Assembly: GCA_041648505.1 (NCBI GenBank)
Contig: JBAZOY010000081.1
Span: forward strand, 1 to 9,129
Source of the DNA: JBAZOY01 sp041648505
Lineage (GTDB): Bacteria; Desulfobacterota; Syntrophia; Syntrophales; CG2-30-49-12
Direction of reading: 5' to 3'
Length of the DNA: 9,129 nt
The notes beneath the pieces are model-generated. The model searched no databases. It worked only from the letters and a program-made list of their open reading frames with translations, and was not told where the DNA came from. The translations under genes were made by a program, and so were the position numbers. Positions 1 through 5,945 of the stretch are shown piece after piece (positions within the stretch are counted from its first letter, which is position 1; every line of letters begins with the position of its first letter).

Positions 1-30
1 CGACGAAAATTTATTTTCAGAGGGCTGGCC

Positions 31-88
31 GTTCGAGCCGCGTGTTCAGCCGCCGCAGGCGGCGACACGCGGTGACAGCCGCGGCTCC
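31..88. repeat. GC-rich nested inverted repeats beyond the attC-like site
   Basis: This stretch is far richer in G+C than the rest of the window and holds several mutually exclusive stems. GAGCCGCG at 35-42 pairs with CGCGGCTC at 80-87. CGCGTGT at 39-45 pairs with ACACGCG at 65-71. Inside that second stem, CGCCGC at 51-56 pairs with GCGGCG at 59-64 around a 2-nt loop. The outer stem is flanked by a GAACGG direct repeat on the minus strand. No protein-coding signal is seen. It could be part of a second attC-like site running out of the window, a REP-like element, or the terminator region of the cassette; the sequence alone does not decide. Confidence 0.5.
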
Positions 89-120
89 GTTCATCCTGAC
101 CGCCTGCGGTCAGGATGAAC
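89..120. repeat. Perfect 15-bp hairpin at the cassette junction
   Basis: The 15 bases at 89-103 and the 15 bases at 106-120 are exact reverse complements around the 2-nt spacer CT. The outer end of the right arm (114-120) is also the terminal core (GTTCATC on the minus strand) of the attC-like site, so the hairpin starts exactly at the predicted cassette boundary. There is no T-run on either side, so a Rho-independent terminator is not a strong reading, although it could still protect or end the cassette transcript. Confidence 0.7.
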
Positions 121-199
121 GTAGAGGTAAGCCGCCGCGCCGGGGCTTTGATGAAAATCGCAGTATGCACCCGCGGTCGGCTTGAGTGATTTGTTAGGA
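114..199 (-). other. attC-like recombination site of an integron gene cassette
   Basis: Read on the minus strand, the site begins with an R''-like core TCCTAAC (199-193), which overlaps the stop codon of the HNH gene. After a short spacer comes an L''-like box AAGCCGACCGCG (183-172). After a variable loop of about 32 nt comes the L' box CGCGGCGGCTT (139-129), then ACCTCTAC and a terminal core beginning GTT (120-118). L'' and L' pair over 11 bp with one unpaired A (position 177) on the L'' side. That is the extrahelical base geometry of classical attC sites, and the opening AAC...TCAAGCCGAC resembles the aadA-type attC. The length of 86 bp is within the usual attC range. Deviations: the seventh base of the core is T/A rather than purine/pyrimidine as in RYYYAAC/GTTRRRY, and the terminal GTTCATC departs from consensus after GTT, as can happen because those bases belong to the next DNA. 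Confidence 0.65.
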
Positions 200-559
200 C
201 TCCTTTGCCTTATTCTGCCTTGTTACGACTGCTTTTCTGGCAGCAGTACGACGCTTGCGGGTCAGTGCCGCTTTCTTTCCAGCGTCTTTCATTCTTTTTG
301 ACCATACCACGATTTTGGGCCTGTCCCGCATTTGTATGATTGTCTCGGTTGAAATCAGGTCGAGGTCGTGCATTTTGTGGCAGTTCGGACACAGAATAAC
401 AAGGTTTAATGGATCGTTGTTGTCCCGATTGCCGTCAATATGAGCTACTTCCAGCACATCGGGAATCCCGAATCCGCAATGGGCGCAAAGCGAACCATAA
501 GTCTCGAACGCCATTTTTCGGTAATTAATCTTCTTTTCCATTCTCTATTCTGGTCCTAA
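120..559 (-). mobile_element. Putative integron gene cassette carrying an HNH gene
   Basis: The predicted exchange points (between G and TT of the core) fall at 560/559 and 120/119, defining a 440-bp unit with a single ORF and an attC-like site at its 3' end. The first bases of the unit, TTAGGA, are exactly complementary to the R'' core TCCTAA at its other end. This is expected for a genuine cassette, since the two must pair in the excised circle. The start codon lies about 18 nt inside the boundary, the compact layout typical of cassettes. No integrase gene or attI is visible, so this is either a cassette in an integrase-less cluster (CALIN) continuing to the left, or a solitary cassette inserted at a secondary site. 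Confidence 0.6.
194..541 (-). CDS. HNH endonuclease-like protein, cassette-borne
   Basis: The 115-residue product has a compact HNH (beta-beta-alpha metal) nuclease core. Cys19-x2-Cys22 and Cys51-x2-Cys54 form a probable structural zinc site. His34 in the AHIDGN segment, Asn46 in PLNL and the CHKMH segment (His55, His58) supply the H-N-H active-site residues. The family makes metal-dependent cuts in DNA, usually from the minor groove. Residues 79-113 form a strongly basic Lys/Arg-rich tail that could bind nucleic acid and lacks a recognisable second domain. The ATG at 541 is the only sensible start; there is no strong Shine-Dalgarno sequence (AGAG very close, AGGA about 14 nt away). The gene sits alone in the putative integron cassette and its TAA overlaps the attC core. 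The biological role (defence, toxin, repair) cannot be read from the sequence. The fold assignment is confident. Confidence 0.85.
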   Translation of the reverse strand: MEKKINYRKMAFETYGSLCAHCGFGIPDVLEVAHIDGNRDNNDPLNLVILCPNCHKMHDLDLISTETIIQMRDRPKIVVWSKRMKDAGKKAALTRKRRTAARKAVVTRQNKAKES

Positions 560-567
560 CTACTGTA

Positions 568-584
568 TATATGGTTTCCATATA
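568..584. repeat. Palindrome copy 1 (operator-like) upstream of the HNH cassette
   Basis: TATATGG and CCATATA form a perfect 7-bp inverted repeat around a TTT centre. It lies just outside the predicted cassette boundary at 560 and between the candidate promoter and the HNH start. The same 17-nt core recurs at 689-705 with one base changed, which argues for a protein-binding site rather than chance. Confidence 0.5.
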
Positions 585-607
585 AATCCCGTCTGCCTCT
601 TTCTGTC

Positions 608-666
608 CGTATAACACGCAGCTTATAAATCTCAATAATACTAATAAATTTAGAAGAATAGCTCAA
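608..666 (-). promoter_or_regulatory. Candidate minus-strand promoters for the HNH cassette
   Basis: Two sigma70-like pairs can be proposed on the minus strand. TTGAGC (666-661) and TAGTAT (643-638) have 17-nt spacing. TTGAGA (635-630) and TATACG (613-608) have 16-nt spacing. Both point toward the HNH gene and sit between the two palindrome copies, so a regulator bound at both copies could control them. The matches are moderate in an A+T-rich region, so this is a suggestion only. Confidence 0.3.
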
Positions 667-680
667 CAAAACAATTATCT

Positions 681-713
681 TTGTTTCTTATATGGTTTCC
701 GTATAAGAAACAA
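681..713. repeat. Palindrome copy 2, extended 15-bp arms
   Basis: The arms 681-695 and 699-713 are reverse complements at 14 of 15 positions (the exception can form a G-T pair in RNA) around a TTT centre. The inner 17 nt (689-705) match copy 1 at 568-584 with a single A-to-G difference. The centre-to-centre distance between copies is 121 bp. Likely roles are an operator pair for a DNA-binding regulator or a structured RNA; no regulator gene is in the window. Confidence 0.55.
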
Positions 714-720
714 ATGAGAA

Positions 721-1054
721 CGCAAGTTCCGGGTACAGTATACTCAACTATTTTGATTGCAAGGCAGCTCAATACTGTCCTCGCCAGCCTAAATCAATGC
801 CATATTTTAAGGTCACCTTTTCTCTGGACCAGCTACTTCTGAAGGCAACCATTAAATCAATATCATTTTCTGCGGTCAAATTTTCACAGGTGCTGGTTTT
901 GCCGCAGACCATCGGATACTTTGCTCTGGTGTCGGGAAAGGGTTCGCCCCTGCTTTTTCATCTTTATTTTAAGTGCTTATTGTAACATCAAACAATTTCG
1001 AAAGTTCAGTCATCAGTCATGACGTATGACTTATGTTGTATGCGTGAACGTTTC
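721..1054. other. Intergenic stretch with no recognisable gene
   Basis: This segment separates the cassette region from the end of pyrG. A plus-strand frame of 62 codons (797-985) is open but has no Shine-Dalgarno sequence, no recognisable motif and no partner gene, and it is not called. A small hairpin, GTCAT (1016-1020) with ATGAC (1026-1030), lies about 25 nt beyond the pyrG stop but has no T-run, so no convincing terminator for pyrG is seen. The segment may be the decayed remains of an earlier gene. Confidence 0.4.
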
Positions 1055-2662
1055 CTAAACTTTCCGGTTTTTATATTGCAGAGCGGCCTGGATAAACTTG
1101 TCAAACAGGGCATGAGGATGAAGCGGCCTTGATTTGAATTCAGGGTGAAACTGACAGCCCAGAAACCAGGGGTGATCTTTAATCTCTACAATTTCCGCAA
1201 GGCGCCCGTCGGGGGATACCCCGGTGATACGCAGCCCATTCTGTACAAGAATATCTTTGTAGTCATTATTGAATTCATAGCGGTGCCTGTGTCTCTCACT
1301 TATCTCTTGTTCTCCATAGGCATCAAAAGCAAAGGATGTATTTTCGACAAGACATGGATAGGCCCCAAGCCTCATTGAGGCCCCCTTGTCTATGACGTTT
1401 CTCTGCTCGGGAAGAAGATCAATCACCGGATACTGAGTCTCCGGATCGAATTCTGAGCTGTTGGCCTTCTCCAACCCGCAGACATGCCTTGCGTACTCCA
1501 CGACTGCCATTTGCATACCGAGGCAGATGCCAAAAAACGGGACGCGATTCTCACGGGCATAATGAATAGCCCTGATCATTCCTTCCACACCTCTGTATCC
1601 AAATCCACCCGGCACAAGGATACCGTCGGCATCACTTACCTGCTGATCAATCTCTTCTCCTGTAATTTTTTCTGAATCTACAAAGCGAAGGTTTACACGG
1701 GAATTGTTGGCAATACCGCCATGGACTAACGCTTCATTTAAACTCTTGTAAGAATCCTTTAAATTTACATACTTTCCTACAATAGCTATCTCGACCTCAT
1801 GAGAGGGATGTTTTATCTTATTGACCACATCTTCCCATGCCTTGAGATGCGGTTGACCTGTCCAGATATTTAAGAGTTCAACAATTTTTTCATCGACTCC
1901 TTCCTGGTGGAAAACGAGGGGCACCTCATAGATACACCCGACATCCTTGGCGGTGAAAACTGCCGCTATCTCCACATTGCAGAAAAGTGCTATCTTAGCT
2001 TTTATTTCTTCGGAGAGAAAATCTTCTGTACGGCAGAGCAGGATATCCGGTTGAATACCGATTTCACGGAGAGCCTTAACACTGTGCTGTGTTGGTTTTG
2101 TCTTTACCTCACCGGCGGTCTTTATATAAGGAACCCAGGTAAGGTGAATAAAGATGGCATTTTGTCTTCCCACTTCATTACGGAATTGTCTGATCGCCTC
2201 TAAAAAGGGTAAGCTCTCGATATCGCCTACTGTTCCGCCGATCTCTACAACAGCCGCATCATATCCATTAGCGCTCTCCTTTATATAGTCTTTGATTTCA
2301 TTTGTAATATGAGGGATAACCTGGACTGTTTTTCCCAGATATTCACCTCTCCTCTCCTTTGAAATTACAGAGAAATAGACCTGTCCCGCGGTCAGGTTAT
2401 TACATTTTCCCATGCGTATGGAGGTGAACCGTTCGTAATGCCCCAGGTCAAGATCGGCTTCGGCACCGTCATCGGTTACAAAGACTTCGCCGTGTTGAAA
2501 AGGGTTCATTGTGCCCGGATCAACATTGATATAAGGATCCAGCTTCTGGTTGGTTACCCTGAGGCCACGACACTCAAGAAGTGCGGATATAGAAGCTGCT
2601 GCCAGTCCCTTGCCGAGAGAGGAAAGGACACCGCCGAGGACAAAGATGAATTTTGTTTTCAT
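1055..2662 (-). CDS. pyrG: CTP synthase
   Basis: CTP synthase converts UTP, ATP and glutamine to CTP in the cytoplasm, the last step of de novo pyrimidine nucleotide synthesis. From the ATG at 2662 the protein has 535 residues, normal for the family. The N-terminal synthetase domain shows the P-loop SSLGKG at 14-19 (Lys18), the LDPYINVDPGTMNP segment, and the Mg2+ ligands Asp72 and Glu140. The C-terminal class I glutamine amidotransferase domain has PGGFG at 351-355, nucleophile Cys380 in FFGICLG, and the His506/Glu508 pair in QFHPE. An in-frame TTG at 2674 with AAGGA 4 nt ahead would add four residues. The ATG product begins MKTKFIFV exactly as homologues do, so ATG is preferred, although its spacing from that AAGGA is long. 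It is the last gene of the minus-strand run, only 27 nt after the preceding gene. All active-site residues are present. Confidence 0.97.
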   Translation of the reverse strand: MKTKFIFVLGGVLSSLGKGLAAASISALLECRGLRVTNQKLDPYINVDPGTMNPFQHGEVFVTDDGAEADLDLGHYERFTSIRMGKCNNLTAGQVYFSVISKERRGEYLGKTVQVIPHITNEIKDYIKESANGYDAAVVEIGGTVGDIESLPFLEAIRQFRNEVGRQNAIFIHLTWVPYIKTAGEVKTKPTQHSVKALREIGIQPDILLCRTEDFLSEEIKAKIALFCNVEIAAVFTAKDVGCIYEVPLVFHQEGVDEKIVELLNIWTGQPHLKAWEDVVNKIKHPSHEVEIAIVGKYVNLKDSYKSLNEALVHGGIANNSRVNLRFVDSEKITGEEIDQQVSDADGILVPGGFGYRGVEGMIRAIHYARENRVPFFGICLGMQMAVVEYARHVCGLEKANSSEFDPETQYPVIDLLPEQRNVIDKGASMRLGAYPCLVENTSFAFDAYGEQEISERHRHRYEFNNDYKDILVQNGLRITGVSPDGRLAEIVEIKDHPWFLGCQFHPEFKSRPLHPHALFDKFIQAALQYKNRKV

Positions 2663-2689
2663 AGGTCGATTCAAAATTCCTTTCTTTTA

Positions 2690-3184
2690 TTATTCTGTAA
2701 GTTCAACTATTAATTCACAATAATCCGCTTCCGGTCTTATCTTACCCAGTCTGACACACAGTTTTGGATTTAAAACCTGAACCAGAGGCGTTAACCCCTC
2801 TTCGTGAGGAATAAGGCAGAAAGACCTCGGAGATACCTTCAGCATCCGGCAGGCTTCATAAGCGGCACACCATCCTCTGTGCCTGGAAACCACCCTCTGT
2901 GGAGTGTCCTCAACTCGTTCCCTTTCCATGAAACTCGTAAATCCAGGGTAATGTGCCTCCATTATGGCATATATGAGATCCATACCTGCTCGTGCATCGT
3001 TGCCCTTTATACCTAACTGGGGAAGGTGTTCCTCCAGTATGTCGGCCATTTTTGCATGGAGCTTCGCATGAATCCTTACCGCTTCTTCTTTCCCGATCTT
3101 TTCGCCCACAGCTTCAATATAGGATATAAGCCCGGCTAAATTAGTCGTATAGATATTCTTTAATGTTTCATCGGATATTTCCAT
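2690..3184 (-). CDS. L-2-amino-thiazoline-4-carboxylate hydrolase-like protein
   Basis: This 164-residue soluble protein has a helical N-terminal half (1-95) and a C-terminal half with five Cys residues (106, 112, 123, 143, 156). The pattern is GWC-x5-C near 105-112, FC at 122-123, an LNPKL segment at 138-142 and DYCEL at 154-158. It resembles the L-2-amino-thiazoline-4-carboxylic acid hydrolase family, whose founding member opens the thiazoline ring on the way to cysteine. In most genomes such members are uncharacterised and the substrate is unproven. The start is well supported: GGAG stands 8 nt before the ATG. It lies between hisF (54 nt upstream) and pyrG (27 nt downstream) on the same strand, so it is probably co-transcribed. 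The family call is from remembered motif spacing, not an alignment; function should be treated as unknown. Confidence 0.6.
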   Translation of the reverse strand: MEISDETLKNIYTTNLAGLISYIEAVGEKIGKEEAVRIHAKLHAKMADILEEHLPQLGIKGNDARAGMDLIYAIMEAHYPGFTSFMERERVEDTPQRVVSRHRGWCAAYEACRMLKVSPRSFCLIPHEEGLTPLVQVLNPKLCVRLGKIRPEADYCELIVELTE

Positions 3185-3238
3185 GTCTTTTACTCCTATG
3201 TCATAAGTTGGAAGCCGAGAGCCTGGAAGAGGATATTA

Positions 3239-4018
3239 TTACCACTGCATCCTGATTTTTACGCCACGTTCATGCAGGCGGTTTTTAATCTCTGAGATCG
3301 TATATGTTCGGTAATGCACCATGGAAGCGATGAGCGCGGCATCCGCCTTTCCCCGTGTAAGGACATCACAAAGGTGCTCCGGTTTTCCCGCTCCCCCTGA
3401 AGCGATAACAGGGATGCGCACATTTGATGAAATGAGCGCTGTCAGCTCTATTTCATACCCATCCTGTGTTCCATCGGCATCAATGGAATTCAGACAGATC
3501 TCCCCTGCCCCAAGATTTTCTGCTTCTTTCGCCCACCACAGGGCATCAATTCCGGTATATTTTCTTCCGCCATGAATGACAATCTCGTATCCTGAGGGGA
3601 CTTCAGATTTTTTACCTACCTTTTTGACATCCATGCCCAGAACGATACACTGCTTGCCAAACGCAATTGCTCCTTCATTGATCAACTTGGGTCTTTTAAC
3701 TGCTTCCGAGTTAACACTGATCTTCTCAGCGCCGGCAAGGATGACGCTTCTCATATCGTCAACCGTACGGATACCGCCACCAACGGAAAAAGGTATAAAA
3801 ATCGTCTCCGCCACACGCCGTACTACATCAATCATGATGTCACGATCATCAGAGGAGGCCGTTATATCATAAAAAACGATCTCATCGGCGCCCTGTTCAT
3901 AATACTCGCGCGCCGCCGCCACAGGGTCACCAATATCCACGTTGTTTTCAAATTTGATGCCTTTTGTCAGTAAGCCGTTACGGACATCCAGGCAGGGAAT
4001 GATTCGTTTACTCAGCAT
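3239..4018 (-). CDS. hisF: Imidazole glycerol phosphate synthase, cyclase subunit
   Basis: HisF takes PRFAR and the ammonia released by HisH and makes imidazole glycerol phosphate plus AICAR, the fifth step of histidine synthesis and a link to purine synthesis. The 259-residue product is a complete (beta/alpha)8 barrel. Catalytic Asp11 is in PCLDV and Asp130 in LGMDVKK. Phosphate-binding glycines are in SVGGGIR (79-84) and ASGGAG (206-211), and ITASS (52-56) and NSIDADGT (177-184) are typical. The insert after Asp130 (about 131-145) is longer than in enteric HisF and is seen in Desulfobacterota-type proteins. The ATG lies inside the end of hisH, giving an 11-nt overlap and probable translational coupling for an equimolar HisH-HisF complex. 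The residues argue against the WbuZ-like paralogue of surface-sugar loci. Confidence 0.96.
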   Translation of the reverse strand: MLSKRIIPCLDVRNGLLTKGIKFENNVDIGDPVAAAREYYEQGADEIVFYDITASSDDRDIMIDVVRRVAETIFIPFSVGGGIRTVDDMRSVILAGAEKISVNSEAVKRPKLINEGAIAFGKQCIVLGMDVKKVGKKSEVPSGYEIVIHGGRKYTGIDALWWAKEAENLGAGEICLNSIDADGTQDGYEIELTALISSNVRIPVIASGGAGKPEHLCDVLTRGKADAALIASMVHYRTYTISEIKNRLHERGVKIRMQW

Positions 4019-4643
4019 CTTCAGTTCTCCACCTGCAGAAATTGGCCAATATCTCTAATCCGGGTCTCCCGCTTTTTTCCGGGTGAAATTGCACGGCTAC
4101 CAGATTTTCTTTGGCCAGGACAGCGCAAAATCTTATGCCATAATCCGTCCAGCCAATGGCCCAGTTATCATCAGCGGGCGAGGGATAATAGGAATGGACA
4201 AAATAAAATTCAGCCCCTTCAGGAATTCCCTGGAAAACAGGATGTTCTTTTTGAAAGTCCACTTGATTCCAACCCATATGGGGAACCTTCAGATATTGAT
4301 TGTCATATCGCAAATTATCCGGAAACCGCTTTACGCAACCGGGGACAATCCCGAGGCAGTCGGCGTTGTCTTCTTCGCTGTATTCGAAAATAATCTGTGT
4401 ACCAAGACAGATACCCAGCATTGGTTTTCCCGTATTCACCCAGTCGCGGATACAGTGATCCATCTTTGTTTGACGGAGATGAGCCATCGCTTCGCCGGCC
4501 GCTCCAACCCCGGGGAAAATAAGATGTGTAGCTTCCTGTATTATCGCCGGATCATCGGTAATCTGATATGGCTGGTTCAGATAATGCAGCGCTCTGGCGA
4601 CACTGGTCAGATTTCCCGCGCAATAATCTATTATTGCAATCAT
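4008..4643 (-). CDS. hisH: Imidazole glycerol phosphate synthase, glutamine amidotransferase subunit
   Basis: HisH hydrolyses glutamine and passes ammonia through the barrel of HisF. The 211-residue protein is full length, with DYCAGNL at 6-12, the oxyanion-region PGVGAAG at 44-50, nucleophile Cys79 in LGICLGTQ and the catalytic His187/Glu189 in QFHPEKSG. HMGWNQV (122-128) and FVHSYY (148-153) are typical HisH signatures. GAGGGG precedes the ATG by about 9 nt. It starts 43 nt after the radical SAM gene, and its 3' end overlaps hisF by 11 nt. hisA, hisI/E and other histidine genes are absent, so the pathway is dispersed in this genome or elsewhere in the region. Confidence 0.96.
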   Translation of the reverse strand: MIAIIDYCAGNLTSVARALHYLNQPYQITDDPAIIQEATHLIFPGVGAAGEAMAHLRQTKMDHCIRDWVNTGKPMLGICLGTQIIFEYSEEDNADCLGIVPGCVKRFPDNLRYDNQYLKVPHMGWNQVDFQKEHPVFQGIPEGAEFYFVHSYYPSPADDNWAIGWTDYGIRFCAVLAKENLVAVQFHPEKSGRPGLEILANFCRWRTEDAE

Positions 4644-4686
4644 TATTATGTCCCCTCACGCCTTTGAAAAGGGGTGATGTTTGAAT

Positions 4687-5685
4687 TCAATTCTCACTGT
4701 TTTGCAGAGGCCTCAATTCATCTACGTTTAATCCGTGATATATCCCCTGACAGGTGTTCCTCTTTTCCAGTTCTCTGTCTATCGCATTGAGGATGTCCAT
4801 CTTGTTGACTGCCCAGTAAGGAGCCAGAAAAATGTCACGATAACCATCGGCAATCAGCCTTTGAATAACCATTTCCGGCGGCAGCATCTCCAATATATCA
4901 CACACCGTACGAACATATTCCTCCTTATCCATCATCCTGATTCTCTTTTCTTCGTAAAGATCACCAAGAACTGTTCCCTTCAGGGCAAGAAGCAGATGAA
5001 TTTTTATACCATTAATGGGCAGGCCGGAGATAACCTTTGCCGTTTCAAGGATATCTTCCCGTGTTTCCCCCGGCAGACCGAGAATGATATGAGTACAGAT
5101 ATAAATATCACCTCCCGAAGCTCTAGAGACGGCATCGATAAAGGTCTCTGCCGAATGTCCCCTGTTGAGGAACCGCAAAGTTTTGTCGTGGATCGATTGA
5201 AGTCCCAGTTCCAGCCAGGTGTGATATTGTTTTGCGTAGGTCTTTAAGAGTCCGATGACATCATCAGGGATACAGTCCGGGCGTGTGCCGACAGATATAC
5301 CGATGATATCTTCCCCGGATAGAGCTTCGTCGTATAAGGTCTTAAGTTTTTGATAACTTCCATAAGTATTGGTAAATGTCTGGAAATAGGCAATAAATTT
5401 CTCAGCTTTCTTATTTTTTCTGTAATACGCCGTGCCTAGTCTGATCTGTTCGCTGACGGAAGGGAGAGGACCTTCCTGTCGCAGGCGGGAACCACGTCCA
5501 TCGCAGTAAATGCATCCGCCCGTGGAGATAGTACCGTCACGATTGGGACAGGTAAAACCAGCATCAATCTGTAGCTTGTAAACATTGCATCCAAACTGAT
5601 TGCGCCAGAAAGTCTTTAAATCATAGTATCTCTTTGTATTGTTCCAGAATAGCGGTTTTTGCATAGTAAAAGCGTAATTTATCAC
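4687..5685 (-). CDS. Radical SAM protein, TIGR01212/YhcC family
   Basis: This protein of up to 332 residues carries a radical SAM domain with the family-specific Cys46-x11-Cys58-x2-Cys61 cluster motif (CPNRDGT...GGCIYC), which binds the 4Fe-4S cluster that cleaves S-adenosylmethionine. Further conserved segments are YFQTFTNTY (100-108), GISVGTRPDC (129-138), WLELGLQS (156-163), HIILGLPGE (199-207), GIKIHLL (227-233) and the C-terminal APYW. These match E. coli YhcC closely in order. The reaction of the family is not established. The longest frame starts at GTG 5685; an in-frame ATG at 5664 fits better with a candidate promoter whose -10 box is at 5693-5688. Neither start has a clear Shine-Dalgarno sequence. 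It is the first gene of the run leading to hisH, hisF and pyrG. Confidence 0.9.
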   Translation of the reverse strand: MINYAFTMQKPLFWNNTKRYYDLKTFWRNQFGCNVYKLQIDAGFTCPNRDGTISTGGCIYCDGRGSRLRQEGPLPSVSEQIRLGTAYYRKNKKAEKFIAYFQTFTNTYGSYQKLKTLYDEALSGEDIIGISVGTRPDCIPDDVIGLLKTYAKQYHTWLELGLQSIHDKTLRFLNRGHSAETFIDAVSRASGGDIYICTHIILGLPGETREDILETAKVISGLPINGIKIHLLLALKGTVLGDLYEEKRIRMMDKEEYVRTVCDILEMLPPEMVIQRLIADGYRDIFLAPYWAVNKMDILNAIDRELEKRNTCQGIYHGLNVDELRPLQNSEN

Positions 5686-5687
5686 AT

Positions 5688-5721
5688 GTTATAAAGTTAA
5701 ATAGAAACGTTGTTTAAACAA
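5688..5721 (-). promoter_or_regulatory. Candidate promoter with overlapping palindrome for the yhcC-his-pyrG run
   Basis: On the minus strand, TAAACA (5716-5711) and TATAAC (5693-5688) are separated by 17 nt, giving a moderate -35 and a good -10 match. The perfect 12-bp palindrome TTGTTTAAACAA (5710-5721) covers the -35 box and could be an operator. Transcription would begin near 5681, which favours the ATG at 5664 over the GTG at 5685 as the radical SAM start. A further inverted repeat, ATAGAA/TTCTAT with an AAA centre, lies at 5745-5759. Confidence 0.35.
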
Positions 5722-5870
5722 AGTTATGGACTATTTTTTATATCATAGAAAAATTCTATCCGGAAGGCGCGAATTAAAGATTTTTCGAGTATCATGTCCT
5801 TGCAGCGAATTGATATATGCATGGTCAAAAATACTACTAAGCACCGACGAATACAATTTTCAAAGCTCTC

Positions 5871-5916
5871 AAAATAAAAGGGATTTAGCGGTTGACTTTT
5901 AGAGCCCTTTTATTTT
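5871..5916. repeat. 12-bp perfect inverted repeat in the divergent intergenic region
   Basis: AAAATAAAAGGG at 5871-5882 and its exact complement at 5905-5916 flank a 22-nt centre. On the plus strand the second arm is T-rich and runs into further T residues, so it could act as a weak terminator. However, it also overlaps the spacer and -10 box of the plus-strand promoter at 5892-5920, which makes a regulatory site equally plausible. No plus-strand gene lies upstream that would need termination. Confidence 0.5.
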
Positions 5917-5920
5917 TAAT
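5892..5920 (+). promoter_or_regulatory. Sigma70-type promoter for the hydrolase-DUF6485 pair
   Basis: TTGACT at 5892-5897 and TTTAAT at 5915-5920 each match the consensus at five of six positions with the ideal 17-nt spacing. Transcription would start near 5927, giving a leader of about 170 nt before the hydrolase ATG at 6100. This is the best promoter match in the intergenic region 5686-6099. It is partly contained in the inverted repeat 5871-5916. Confidence 0.5.
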
Positions 5921-5945
5921 AAAAAGGTCTCGATTAAGATTTTTT

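Noticed and set aside
1..88. A second attC site directly beyond the first
   Set aside because: GATGAAC could be its R'' core and 80-87/35-42 its L boxes, but no GTT-type R' core is found on the minus strand in 1-88, and the R''-L'' spacing is only 1 nt. Left open as a window-truncated possibility, not called.
561..720. attI site with integrase remnant upstream of the cassette
   Set aside because: Only the single core at 560 is seen; no integrase-like coding sequence is found in 561-1054. The palindromes are A+T-rich and unlike attC L boxes.
949..962. GGGTTCGCCCC as the T-arm of a tRNA gene
   Set aside because: No acceptor, D or anticodon arm can be drawn around it on either strand.
797..985. 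62-codon plus-strand open frame in the gap before pyrG
   Set aside because: No Shine-Dalgarno sequence, no recognisable motif, and no co-directional neighbour; it is within the length expected by chance.
1016..1030. GTCAT/ATGAC hairpin as terminator of pyrG
   Set aside because: The stem is only 5 bp and no T-run follows on the minus strand.
3239..4018. HisF as a WbuZ-like paralogue of a surface-sugar cluster
   Set aside because: Asp11, Asp130, the ITASS segment and the overlap with a canonical HisH all fit true histidine synthesis, and no sugar genes are nearby.
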